A stretch of DNA of 64,000 nt from Agaricus subrufescens (Eukaryota > Basidiomycota > Agaricomycetes > Agaricales > Agaricaceae): the NCBI GenBank assembly GCA_029945375.1, contig CM057067.1, positions 744,001-808,000 on the forward strand. Reading direction: 5' to 3'. Below, in pieces: positions 10,150 through 21,852 of this stretch; the stretch's first letter is position 1, and each line of letters begins with the position of its first letter. Position numbers and translations under genes: made by a program. The notes under the pieces were generated by a model that did no database searches, was not told the origin of the DNA, and saw nothing but the letters and a program-made list of their open reading frames with translations.

Positions 10150-11486
10150 TCATGGGCAGAAAGTGACCGTATAGTCGGCATTGAGACCAGAGTCACAGGT
10201 CCACAACGCTGTGCCACTAGACTCGTCAAAGGCATATGCGTAGGAATTGGGGCAGTTGCCTTTGAAGAAGTTATAATCTTGGACACCTGCGCATAGCGTT
10301 GATTCAGTAAAAGCGAACAGTAGAGGAGTCTGTTCCTTACCAGAAGGTGGGCAAGTTTGGGGAGTGTTATGAGAACCCGAGCAACAGTTGGCGGAATCGG
10401 CTGCAAGGTGACTCATGAATATAGGGTATTTTTGGCCTCATATTAGTACTTGACTTGCCTTGGTTCCCATCCAAGTTCGCACCACATGCACTGTTACAAC
10501 CCACAACGGCACCAGAACCATTAGTAGGCCCCCTCAATTCTGCAGGGCCTAATAATTGTCAAATAAGAAGACATCTTACGACTCAAACAACTTACAAATA
10601 GGGTTTAAGTCCACGGGACACTCGGCGACATGACAGCCTTTGTTGTTGGTAACACTCATAGGCAAGTTGAATCCGTCCACCAAAGAGACTGCAAATATGA
10701 TTGGTTGGTGTGCTCATGGTAATCAATTTCCGACATACCATCGTAAAAGTCTTGGTTTCCGTCTCCTTGGAAGGTCCACTCAGCGACAGTTGCGGGAGGA
10801 ACACCCTTAAGATCATGTTAGAGACACACAGGCGGAAAGATTCAATGAGAACGTACAGTGCCAGTATGAGGATCACACAACAAGCCTCCATTACAGCCTC
10901 CATCAAGACAAGAGTTTGGTCCAGGATTAGTGGAGAAGTCGCACCCGCGACGGCCCTGCACTACAATGAGTATCACAGTAAAACATTTACAGATTCTATG
11001 ACCGACCCAGATTCTTCCAGCCTTCCAGTTATCGGGCACAGTGAAGGATCTGCTATCGCCAGGCGGTGCCTCCCAACTAATAGCCACTAAATGAGACATT
11101 TTTCGTCCGTTGAGAACGCCACACAATTCCTCACCCTGTAGCCATGTCGGGCACGTTTTGTGCAACATTCAGATCAGTGAAGATCTACACAGAGGACTCA
11201 GACAAGGGTTTCTTCACCAAAGAAATAATAACCACACTTACAGCAGGCCTTTATGACAAGTAGCGAGAGTTTGTTACTGTGGCGGGTGAAAAGGAGTCGT
11301 CAAATCTTACCAGATTGTTTCCGAGCATTTATTTGTAACCTGAACAAAACCAAAAAAAAATTCGAGCACCAATATCAGGTTATCAGATCCCATTACTTCA
11401 AAAATACAAAAAGTACGCACCGTAAACGTTCGGGCAGACGCAGTCGTCAGCGATCCAAGAGCAGCGACGAGGAAAAACGACTTCAT
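10150..11486 (-). CDS. Thaumatin-like protein, copy B
   Basis: Start ATG at 11486, stop TGA at 10150-10152, about 255 residues, with the same exon plan as copy A. The signal peptide is [18 protein letters not shown]. All thaumatin-family blocks are intact ([62 protein letters not shown]), and no premature stop was found. The 7-nt microexon is at 11242-11248, and the GC-donor intron is retained. The copy differs from A mainly by scattered substitutions such as Asn to Ile in the DLNP-x-C segment. Its upstream region is unique in carrying a 123-bp direct duplication that doubles the TATA-like motif, so expression may differ from the sister copies. Secreted, wall-associated function is inferred from the family. 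Confidence 0.87.
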
Positions 11487-11557
11487 AGTATCAATACTCA
11501 AAGTGGGTTGTAATTAGGAGACGAGAAGAAATTCTGTTGAACAGCACTCACCTTTCC

Positions 11558-11803
11558 AGCAAGTATTTAAGCATTTCGAATCCACAGCCAAGAGCGCCTG
11601 TGACATAGGGCGTCCCGAGGTGAAACTGATGACGATTGATACCAATGATTTTTAGACCATGCAGTGGCGAGCGTAGGTAGAGCAAGTATTTAAGCATTTC
11701 GAATCCACAGCCAAGAACGCATGTGACATAGGGCCTCCCGAGGTGAAATTGATGACGATTGATACCAATGATTTTTAGACCATGCAGTGGCGAGCGTAAG
11801 TAG
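11558..11803. repeat. 123-bp direct tandem duplication upstream of copy B
   Basis: Two adjacent copies, 11558-11680 and 11681-11803, almost identical, each beginning AGCAAGTATTTAAGCATTTC. On the minus strand each contains the TATA-like motif GCTTAAATACTT. Units A and C have only one copy. Confidence 0.9.
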
Positions 11804-12539
11804 AGCAAGTGAGGCAACGACTCGCGTGGTAGCCTAGTCAGCTCTATAAGCTTAGTCTCCTACAAATATAAACCGTCTCCACCCAAGCATGCGTCACAAT
11901 TCCACTCGAAATCTCGCCGCGAGGCAACCGCCTTCGGAGGAAGCCACTTCCAATGGAACCTACAAACCGATAAAAGTCAACAAGCAACAGGAAACACAGA
12001 TCACACCGAAAAGCTGTTTACGGTCACGCACATGCCGTTGGATCTGACACTGCATGGTAGCACCCCGCCGAAATAAACTGATGAGAGAATCTGAAAGGCC
12101 CCCTGGGAATACGCGCCATAAACAAAAAAAATAAAAATAAAAAAATAAAAAAATAAAAAAGAAAAGAAAAGAAACCAACGGCACTGTATTTATGGAGGTT
12201 CTAAATAACAAGATCGTGCTCATATTGCTTTGTAGTACCTATGATATAGACGTACACTAGATGTCCGTGTCATGAAAGAAGGAGGGAGAAAAAAAAAATT
12301 AGGAATCCTATCGACCGCACACAACCGCCCTCGGGCCAAAAACAGTCAGGAAGAACGAGAAGTAAAGATAGTCCGTAAGGAAGGAATGGTCCAACCCAAT
12401 TTGGGGGGTTATATATAAACATGAACAGTCTATAGGGTCATAAAGAAATGTCTTCAAAGTGATTGACAGAAAGTACAATCAATGTTTATACGGTTATGCA
12501 ACAAAGCAGCTGTTGGAAAAGAACAAAAAAAGATAAACA

Positions 12540-12590
12540 TCACGACAGGACGCGATATATGAGCTTAAATGACTCACGAATAGGAATTAG
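12540..12590 (-). pseudogene. FKS1 terminal-exon fragment (B/C junction)
   Basis: The minus strand reads LIPIRESFKLIYRVLS and then TGA, a second truncated copy of the FKS1 C-terminus. Its reading after FKL agrees in frame with the A/B junction copy and differs from the intact gene. Confidence 0.75.
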
Positions 12591-12722
12591 TGCCTTTGAG
12601 TACTCTGTCTTCAGTTACAGATGATACTGGGATCAGCACCGAAATTCCATCAACTTTTGTCCGCTCTAATGATGACATCTGCAGCAACTGCTACCGATAG
12701 TGCTATGGATACCACTTCTAAT
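12591..12722 (+). pseudogene. 3' fragment of the Ser/Thr/Pro-rich gene (unit C)
   Basis: More degenerate copy of the 3' end of the gene at 5625-7027. It retains the same 9-nt insertion as unit B but has internal deletions (around 12655 and before the former stop). Not expected to be translated. Confidence 0.8.
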
Positions 12723-13027
12723 CAGTTTGCGAGGAACCCTCTACAGGAGTGACCGGTGTATAGGCCATAGTGTACTTCATTATTACTATCTGAGTTGTTG
12801 CGGACATCATAGACTTGGATGCCTGTATTTTCCCCCTCCGAACTTCGTATTTGAACCAGTCCTTGAGGCTTAGCTTAGTTACTTGTTGTGACATCCTGTT
12901 ATAAAAGTTTATTTAAATATCAAAAGATCATAATTCATCCCAAGAAGTCTGACAACGTTAACCAAAGAAAGTTTAATTCCGAACTGATATTCGTTTAAGG
13001 CAATATAGAAGCCATATAAAAGGCTTT
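12723..13027. other. Spacer in unit C, no gene seen
   Basis: Third copy of the convergent 3' flank, here with a deletion that shortens the distance to the stop of thaumatin-like gene C. Confidence 0.55.
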
Positions 13028-14390
13028 TCATGGGCAGAAAGTGACTGTATAGTCGGCATTGAGACCAGAGTCACAGGTCCACAACGCCGTGCCACTAGAC
13101 TCATCAAAGGCATACGCATAGGAATTGGGGCAGTTGCCCTTGAAGAAGCTATAATCTTGGACACCTGCGCATAGCGTCGATTCAGTAAAAGCGAACAGTA
13201 GAGGAGGCTATTCCTTACCAGAGGATGGGCAAGTTTGGGGAGTGTTATGAGAACCCGAGCAACAGTTGGCGGAATCAGCTACAGGATGACTCATGAATAT
13301 ATGGTATTTTTGGGTTCATATTAACGCTTGACTTGCCTTGGTTCCCATCCAAGTTCGCAATACATGCACTCTTGCAACCCACAACAACACCAGAGCCATT
13401 AGTAGGCCCCCTCAATTCTGCGGGGCCTAACAATTGTCAAATAAGAAGCCCATATCTTACGACTCAAACAACTTACAAATACGATTCAAGTCCACGGGAC
13501 ACTCTGCGACATGGCAGCCTTTGTTGTTGGTAACGCTCATAGGCAAGTTGAATCCGTCCACCAAAGAGACTACAAATATGATTAGTTGGTATGCGCATGG
13601 TGATCAGTTTCCGACATACCATCATAAAAGTCTCGATTTCCGTCTCCTTGGAGGGTCCACTCAGCGACAGTTGCAGGAGGGACACCCTGAAGATCAGGTT
13701 GGAGCCACACGAACGGAAAGATTCAATGAGAACGTACAGTGCCAGTATGAGGATCACACAACAAGCCACCATTACAGCCTCCATCGAGACAAGAATTTGG
13801 TCCAGGATTAGTGGAAAAGTTGCACCCGCGACGACCCTGCACTACAATGAGTATCACAGCAAAACATTCACAGATTCTATACCCTACCCAGATTCTTCCA
13901 GCCTTCCAGTTATCGGGCACACTGAAGGATCTACTATTTCCAGGCGGTGCCTCCCAACTAACAGCCAATAAAACGAGTCAACCTTTTCATCTAGTATTGG
14001 GAACGCCAGACAATTCCTCACCCCGTAGGCACGTTAGGCACGTTTGGTGCAACATTAAGATCAGTAAATATCTACACAAAGGACTCAGTCAAGAATGTCT
14101 TCACCAAAAAAAAAAAAAAACAACCACACTTACAGCAGGCCTTTATGACAAGCGATGAGCGTTTTGTCACTGCGACAGACGAACAAAAGTCGTCAAATCT
14201 CACCAGATTGTTTCCGAGCATCTGTTTATAACCTAAACAAAAACAAAACAATATTCGAGTACCAATATCAGGTATCCAGATCCCTTGATTACCTCAAAAA
14301 AAAAAAAATACAAAAACTACGCACCGTAAACGTTCGTGCAGACGCAGTCGTCAGCGATCCAAGAGCAGCGACGAGGAAAAACGACTTCAT
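13028..14390 (-). CDS. Thaumatin-like protein, copy C
   Basis: Start ATG at 14390, stop TGA at 13028-13030, about 255 residues, same exon plan as copies A and B. The signal peptide [18 protein letters not shown] is identical to copy B. All conserved blocks are readable ([68 protein letters not shown]). Differences include [10 protein letters not shown] near the N-terminus, NVPTG in place of DMATG, and DLNRIC in the linker. The 7-nt microexon is at 14134-14140 and the GC-AG intron is retained. No inactivating change was found, so all three copies look functional. Nearest to FKS1 of the three. A secreted wall or glucan-related role is inferred from the family. Confidence 0.86.
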
Positions 14391-15289
14391 AATATCAAAA
14401 TCAAGTTGTACCTCCTATCAATAATCAAAAAAAAAAAATAGGCCGAGAGTCAGGAAACGAGAAATATCCTGTTGAGCAGCACTCACACCTTTCCAGCAAG
14501 TATTTAAGCTTTTCCAATCCGCAGCACGCCAAGAACACCTGGTGACATAGGCGCCTCAAGGACGACTGATACCAAAGATTCTTAGACCACGCAGTGGTGA
14601 GTGTAAGTAGAACAAGTAGAAGCAACGACTCGCGTGGTGACCTAGTCAGTTCTATAAACTGTCCACACCCAAGCACACGTCACAAGTCCACTCGAAATTC
14701 TCGCCGCGAGGCAAACCGCCTTCGGAGGAGGAGGAAGCCACCTCCCAAGGGAACCTACAAACCAATAAAAGTCAACGGCGCACCAGGCAGGAAACACAAA
14801 TCACACCGAAAAAGCTGTTCAATGACAGCACGCGGTCACACAACATGCCATTTGAATCTGCCACTGCATGGCAGCACCCCGCCGAAATAAACTGCTGAGA
14901 GAATCTGAAAGGTTCCCTGAGAACAACACGCCAAAAACAAAAAAAGAAACCAACGTCACTGTATTTATGGAGGTTCTAAATAACAAGATCGTGCTCATAT
15001 TGCTTTGTAGTACCTATGATATAGACGTACACTAGATGTCCGTGTCATGAAAGAGAGGGAGGTCGGAAAAGAGGAGAGAAAAAAAAATATTAGGAATCCT
15101 ATCGACAGCACACAAAACCGCCCTGGGGCCAAAAACAGTCAGGAAGAACGAGAAGAGTAAAAAGATAGTCCATGAGGAAAGGAATGGTCCAACCCAATTT
15201 GGGGGGGAGGGTTATATATAAACATGAACAGTCTATAGGGTCGTAAAAAAAAAGTCTTCAAAGTGATTGACAGAAAGAACAATCGATGT
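14391..15289. other. Upstream region of copy C and FKS1 3' flank
   Basis: Promoter and 5'UTR intron region of thaumatin-like gene C, followed by the downstream flank of FKS1 (both on the minus strand). It contains several A-runs. No further gene is seen. Confidence 0.6.
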
Positions 15290-18200
15290 TTATACGGTTA
15301 TGCAACAAAGCAGCTGTGAAAAAAAAAAGATAAACATCACGACAGGACGCGATATATCAAGCTTAAATGACTCACGAATAGCAATTAGGGCGATGAAAAC
15401 GGCAATGACAAGGACGTAGAAAAGGCCGTATTTGATAACAATCCAACGACGCTGTCTCCTCTGCTTATTAGTATAAACAGGGGCCCGGATTTGTTTCGAA
15501 GGTCGCAACCAGACTAAAAAAAAAAAAAGTCGTATCACATCAGTAAAAAAAAGTCATACGAAACACTGCCAAACGACATACACAAGATGGTTGCATGGAA
15601 GCGATCAAAGTAGGGAATCAGAATAGGAGGAGTGAGAATGAACAACATCATATGTCCGAGTATAAGATCCGAGCTCCACAAGGACAGTTCGATAATTTTG
15701 ACGATAAACTCTCTCGCGGGTTGCGACATCACATGTGAGCCCAAACCGCGGTTAGCCCATCTACCAGTCCACCATGCTCGATTGGTTTCATCATGCTTGA
15801 ATTCACGGGAAAGGAAGACCGAAATCAAGATCTTGTGAATGGCCCTCTGGATCGCGATGACAGCAATAAGGCCAAGAACAACACGTGAAGAGTTCCATTG
15901 TTCCAAGTACCACTAAAAAGACAGCATCAGTCATCATCATCCACACAACACAATTCCCTCACGAAGTAGACTTACGAGGAACTCAAAGAACGCAATCATG
16001 CCCAAAGTTCCAAGCGCATGTGCAACAAAAGCCATAAACGATCCAAACTTGGGAAGCACAGGGTCAAGCATAGGTCCAAGGAAGATCGAGAAAATGAACA
16101 ACACAAGCAACACCGCCGCATTGAAAACAATAGGGCCCAGCGAGATAACAGCAATACGAACGAGGCCACTCGGTCCGAAATTACCGTCATCGTCAGGGAA
16201 AGACTTGACGAACATGTACGCAATAACGAAAATGACAGCAAAGCAGACGGGGAAAATGACTTCCGACCAAATGACAGCCCTCCATTTGGCTCGAGGTACA
16301 TCACCCGAGAGCTTCTCCGAAGGATGTCCAAGTCTCTTCCTCTTGTATCCAGTGATCATGGTACGCGATAAACGGCAGTACCCAATCCACGAATTATTAT
16401 GAGAGCGCGAGTTACCACGGCACATCCATCGCAAAAACTCACTAAACATCAACAACAAAAAAAAAGCCCATTAGCAAAAACAGGCAACAACAAAGCAAAA
16501 AAAACAAAAAACTCACCGATAATCAATAATAAAGTCAGAAAACACAAACTGATGAGGGTTGAACAAGAACGGCGCAACACAAAGCGCAATAATCGAGACC
16601 CAGAAGTAAATGAGCCAAGGAGTCCAGAACGTCAAAGTCACATAAAGCAACATAATCAACGTCCTGAATCCAAGATAAATACTTGGCCCAGCAAACCGAG
16701 AGAACAAGATACTAAAGTAGATCCTCGTAGTCGCAAATCCACGTCCCGTAGCGATATATCGAGCACCACCAAATGTCAAGTTGCTCAAGATGGAATGAGT
16801 ATAGATCTGAGTGGAAAAGACCTCAAAGACGGGCGAAAGTGAACCGAATTGTTTGGCCAGACGGAAAACGGCTTTCCATGTACCACGTTCGACAAGTTCT
16901 GGAAAAACAGCGTAAGCGTAAAGTGAGGGTACAAGACAGGTGATGACATACCTTGGAGGAACAACGGCAAGAACGAGATCATGAACACCAAGAAGATACT
17001 AATGATACACCGATTGATCCAGTCAAAGACAGGTACAAGGTTATAACAACCACCCTGTCCTCCTATCATCTGACCAGAACGGGTGTACTGGCAAATCCGG
17101 AGATTGGAGTTCAAGGTACCCAAGAAAACCACTACAAAACACCCGTCAGCTAATCCAAGAGATCCAACTTAAAATCAAGAAAAACTTACTGGTCGTAACG
17201 AAAGTATGAACCGACAAAATGACCAACATGTTGTGGATATGGAAACCAGGATGACCATAGTAAAACGTCAAGAACCGATCAATAGGCAACTGAGTTCCCA
17301 GATAATAATACTCCCGACTCAACATCTGTTCACCCATCCCAGTCCCAATCTTCGTCTGGAAGTTCAAAATCGTCCCAAACCCAAGATCACGTCCCTTCCC
17401 ACACTGATAATACTCCGTATGCTTGATCCTCCCACCTCTTCCAAAAGCATTCATACCCGCATAGATATCCTCGTTCAAATGCAATCCCTTCTGCGCTTTC
17501 GAAACACCCCCACGAGTATTCATGTACAACCCATTCAAGAAATCAGGGTGTCCATAATGCAGTTTTCCTCCAATCCAAGCCATCGATCTAGCAGCGAGGG
17601 TACCGAAAGTCTGTTCTTTTCCAGCAGCCAAATCTCCCAAAATACCAATATTCTCCGAAAAGATATACTCGCGAGCACCAACAATGGCCACAGGAGGTTT
17701 CTTGAACTCTTTGAGACCCCACTGCAGATAAGGACTCTGAGCAGGCGGAGTATACTCCTCGAATTCCGCCAACACGTTTCGAATCTTCAAACACTCCTCG
17801 AGGTAGTTATCCTGGTTCGCATCGATAAGCTGCAAGTACTCTCCCCGATAGAAGATGATGGCGTGATTCTGGTTATCCGATTTTCCATCTCCAAGAATAG
17901 GGTTTCCAGGAAGTTCAATACGGAACTTCGGACGCCTACGACCCGTCTCAGGCACGAATTCAGAATGACCATCAACAAGACAAGAGAAAATCCTTGGATC
18001 ACCACCCTCTCTCCTCGGCGGCTCCTCCTCCAAATACGCAATCTGCAAATCCGGATAAGCACGCAACAAAAACTCAGCATTCTCATGCTCCTCCTTGTTA
18101 AACTTGGAATACCGCTGCATCGAAACAAGGAACTTGAACTTGCGACGAGCCATCCTCTCCAACTCTTGTTCCAGCCTATCCGTATTTCCACCATACATCT

Positions 18201-21200
18201 GCACAACTTCAGGATTCTCCACACGGTGAAGCAATTTGATCGCCTTGGAGTAATTCATCATACCCGACACGGTACGGTAAAGTGTCTGAGCGCGCAACGA
18301 AGCCCAGATACGCGTACGAAGGGTAAACTCGGGCGCCGCGCTCTTGAATCCAATAAAGTAGAACGGCAAATCGTCGATCTTCGACCCACCCTCCTTCTCA
18401 TTCGCAAACGGATTGTTGCCATTAAACATCGCAGATTCTTCAGCCAAAATTTTGGTATCCTTGACAAAGTTCTCCCATTCAATCGGATGCAACTGCTTGA
18501 GGTATTCGAGGAGCGTAACACGAGTGTTCTGATCTTCTTCACGAATAATCTCACGAAGCGAGAGTAGAGTCTATATATCAAAGTAACATCAGCACCTGTT
18601 ACAAGGTAAGAGAAAAACACTCGTACCTTCTCACTGTAATGAGGAGTCAACACCGTAAAAGTCGGCATGGCATGAACAGGAAGCGGTTCAGGGATAGCGG
18701 TAGTCAAGGACTGCGCAAAGAACGATATCCGGCGTTCAGCTTCACTACCAGGTGGGAAGAACTCTGGCTTTTTGCCCTTATCAGCCTGCGAAACGAAGAA
18801 GGCCGGAGCTCTCAAACTACGGCGACCACCAGCTCCCGTATCTACTTGATGATAAAGTAGATTCTGGACGTGATTGATCGAAAGAAGATGTTCTCGGTAC
18901 ATGGATATGATGATGGCATTCCAAATTTGCGACACCAATACCTAGCGACGATGTTAGCTCGAAGTAGAAGAACCATGAGAAGACTCGAAGCTCACCTTGG
19001 GTTTATATTTAACCTCCATATCCTGCGTAGCCAAAAGCTTTGCGTAAATCCTCTTTGGTAACCGGGTATAGATATCCTTCCAAGGCGTCCAGATCGAAAG
19101 TCCCAAGGTGAAAGACCTCGCGATACTGAAAACCGTATTCCAAATGATGTACCAGAGGAAAGTATCCAAGAAGAAAAGGACCAGATCCATGATAAACATG
19201 ATCGTTAAAGTAAATGCCGCCTGGTTAGTACAAAGACCGTTGCCGAAGATCCTGTCGTGGCATCCCTGAACCTTCATGCCAACCATGACGGATACGGGGA
19301 CACTGAACGACAGCGTCAGGTAGAAGTAAGATTCTGCAAACTTGCATCCGAAAACGAGGATCCAAAGTAGAATTGAACCAAGACGTTTTGACTTGTCCAG
19401 GCTAGGATAACTGGCGGTGAACGTTTGGCTTGCAAGGTACTTTCGGGACTTTCCGGCTACACGATCGCCGAACATCCGACCTGAAGGGAAGACTGCGAAC
19501 AGAACTGTTGCGACCACCGAGATGAAGAACTGGACAATGCCCAAAATGAGGGCAACTGATCCACCACCTCCGTTATGTTCGACAATGGCGATGTAGAAGG
19601 TAGGTCCGCAAGTTAAACCGAGGGTGATTAACAAGAAGATTAGTCGACGGGTGAGATGAGAAGTGTTATTCCATGTAGTAGGGATGTAAGAAAATTCGGC
19701 AAGAGTGGCGAGAATCATAATGACAGTGGCAACAGCACCCCCAAGGGCGGTTGCACTCCACCTCAAAGCAGCAGAGCCTTGACGCGGTTCGTAGATGCGG
19801 GGTGTGTTGTAAGCAGTATAGTAGAAAAACATGGAAATGTGGATGACCCAAATTCGATTGAAGTTGACTACGAGGTGACCAAACGACCGTTTTTCATAGT
19901 AACTCTTGTAAAAGGCCCGTTCCCAGTCAATCTCATGGAATTTCATGAATCGCTGCGCGGGTGCGAGCTCCACCAGTCGAGTCTAAAGGGGCGAATTTAG
20001 AATAGAAAAAGGAGGTTGGTATTCCAAACTTACTTTATTTCTGAGCGTGATCCGCGCAATCCCCTCGGGATACCAAAAGAGCTGATTCACATCATCGTAG
20101 CCAATGATTTCGTCGTGGTCTCTTTCCCTTTTGACGAATTTTCCATCAATCACTTCATACCCCTGATCCCGAATAAAACGGTAGAGAGGTTTGATGACGG
20201 AGCGCAGATACAGACCCTCCGGAACAGGATCAACACGGCCTTGACATTCAGGGGAACGATAGTAGTCGTCGGCGCATTTGAAAATGAAGCAGAGGCACTC
20301 TGGCACGAATCTCACTTGAGCGGCCTCGCCCCAGCAAAGCAGGTATAGGGCAATCTGCCGAAGTCTGTCGTATTGGCTCATGTTGTTCATGGCTTGCCTC
20401 CACCGCTCGACGGCGGAGGACAAGGATTTTTCACTTGGCCTTTGTTGTTTCCCGCGCGTTGATTTTAGCCGGTTTAGGCCCGGATTCTGGGTCTTGCCGA
20501 TTGCGTCGTCGAGGTCAAGCTGCGCCGCAAAGTACCATTTACGGTAATTGGCGTGATGGCCACCTATATAGTCCGCATGCAGGGATATGAGAGCGTTGTT
20601 CGCTGGCATGCGCGAGGCACGACTATCCAGGAGTTGCATGAGAAAATCGAACTGTAAGCGAATGAATTGTCAGTTTGATGATCACGGAGGCCGCCAACAC
20701 GATAGCCAAGCGAGAGCCGAAAAAAAGTTTGAGATGAAAACACAAAGAAAAGGAAAAGAAAAAAAATAACGGTTCGGGTGCACGGCGACAACTGGCCATT
20801 AAAGGGGCATTATAGCGGAACACTTACCATGTTGCGCATCGAGTCTCTCTGGAAACCAAACTTTTGCGTGAGATCCAGGAAGATGTCCTCGATTTCCTCC
20901 TTGGAGAGTGGGATGTTGTTTTCGGGACTCCATGCGGGATAAGAGTCTCGCGATCCGCCCGGGACGGAGGAGTCTAGAAAAGTGGGGGTTGAGGCGTCGG
21001 GGAAGGGCACACGGCCTTGCGGGCCCAGGGATTCGGAGGAGGGGGGGACATTATACCGCTGATAGACGTCGCCGTCTGAATCAGTGTCTTGGGGAGCTGG
21101 CATGCGGGACTACCATCAGAAGATTGCAGGGAAGAAGAATGGAGTGCAGCTCACGATACATGTCGTATGCGAGGGTATTGTCGTAATAGCCGGGCTCATT

Positions 21201-21401
21201 GAGGGCAGGGCTGCTGCCGTCGGAGGCATAAGTTTCTCGATAGCCATCCCTGCGGGTGTAGTCGATTTCAGACTCTGTGTCATAGTAACCGCGGCGGCCA
21301 TGGCCGTTTGCTGAAGAGAACGGATCGTGCAAATGAGTGTCTGCAGAGGGAGATGCAGAGGAATAGCCCTCCTGGCTGATGCGCCCAGGCCGGGCAGACA
21401 T
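15290..21401 (-). CDS. fks1: 1,3-beta-glucan synthase catalytic subunit (FKS1)
   Basis: Eleven exons: 21155-21401, 20828-21096, 20034-20651, 18996-19982, 18627-18941, 17190-18570, 16952-17131, 16517-16898, 15976-16441, 15582-15912, 15290-15513. They encode 1799 residues, the usual length for basidiomycete FKS1. The plasma-membrane enzyme (GT48) makes linear beta-1,3-glucan from UDP-glucose and works with a Rho1 regulatory subunit. A disordered N-terminus (about 140 residues) is followed by the FKS1 N-terminal domain ([17 protein letters not shown]) and a first membrane block. The large cytosolic catalytic region carries [31 protein letters not shown] and [13 protein letters not shown], and a second membrane block contains FDWINR and WLRPSKQIR. 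At residues 604-607 the hot-spot-1 segment reads FSVP. The C-terminal tail after ESFKL is about 16 residues longer than that implied by two duplicated relics. It is divergent from the Mn-SOD gene. Confidence 0.95.
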
Positions 21402-21852
21402 TGTGGTGGTGGTGAGAAGAGAAAGGCAGATTTCCAGGTGGGCTGCCCTGACGCACCCAACTAAACTGCCATATATGGCGCCTCGCCGGCCGGCCGTCGC
21501 CGTCGCCCCCCACACGCGCACCGCCCTCGCCTGCCCAGCCAGCCAGCCCGGTCGTCCAAGGCCCTGCCTCCGGCCTCCGACCCCCGCGTATCAAGGCCGC
21601 GTGAGAAGCCATGTGGCCCCAGCTCTGCTGATTGCCCGCGACACACCCGCTGGCTGCCCGTCTCCCAGCGATGACCGTGCACACAGGACTGCCTCTGCCC
21701 CTTTCCGCGCACAGCTCCTGAGCTAGGCCAGCGAGCATCCAAACCTTTGGCTGTCTCGGCGTTCCAGTGGCGTGCCCCAGAAGCTCCAGCCAACCAATGC
21801 CAAATAAAGCGCATCATCTCCGTTCAACTCCAGACGTTCTCTCGGTCCAACC
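21402..21852. promoter_or_regulatory. Divergent FKS1 / Mn-SOD promoter region
   Basis: A 451-bp GC-rich interval between the start codons of FKS1 (minus) and Mn-SOD (plus). A CCAAT box (in CCAACCAATGCC, near 21791-21802) followed by AATAAAG lies about 45-60 bp before the SOD start. No TATA box is apparent on the FKS1 side. Confidence 0.5.

Larger units (their letters stand above)
9671..12590. repeat. Tandem triplication, unit B
   Basis: Second unit, about 2.92 kb, bounded by the same junction (CAATTAG joined to TGCCTTTG) at 9670/9671 and 12590/12591. It is the longest unit because of a 123-bp internal duplication at 11558-11803 and an A-rich microsatellite near 12121-12172. Confidence 0.85.
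11487..12590. other. Upstream region of copy B plus copied FKS1 3' end
   Basis: Promoter of thaumatin-like gene B with the duplicated 123-bp block, an A-rich simple repeat, and a copy of the FKS1 downstream flank ending at the unit junction. No independent gene is seen. Confidence 0.65.
12591..15388. repeat. Tandem triplication, unit C
   Basis: Third unit, about 2.80 kb. It starts at the B/C junction, contains thaumatin-like gene C, and runs into the intact FKS1 gene; the point equivalent to the other junctions is CAATTAG ending at 15388. Confidence 0.85.

Noticed and set aside
11548..11817. Minus-strand ORF with an internal repeat (LLYLRSPLHGLKIIG)
   Set aside because: The repeated peptide is simply the 123-bp promoter duplication (a multiple of three) read in an open frame; units A and C have no equivalent ORF.
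17206..18567. 453-codon ORF on the plus strand
   Set aside because: Antisense shadow of the FKS1 catalytic exon, which matches the family closely on the minus strand.
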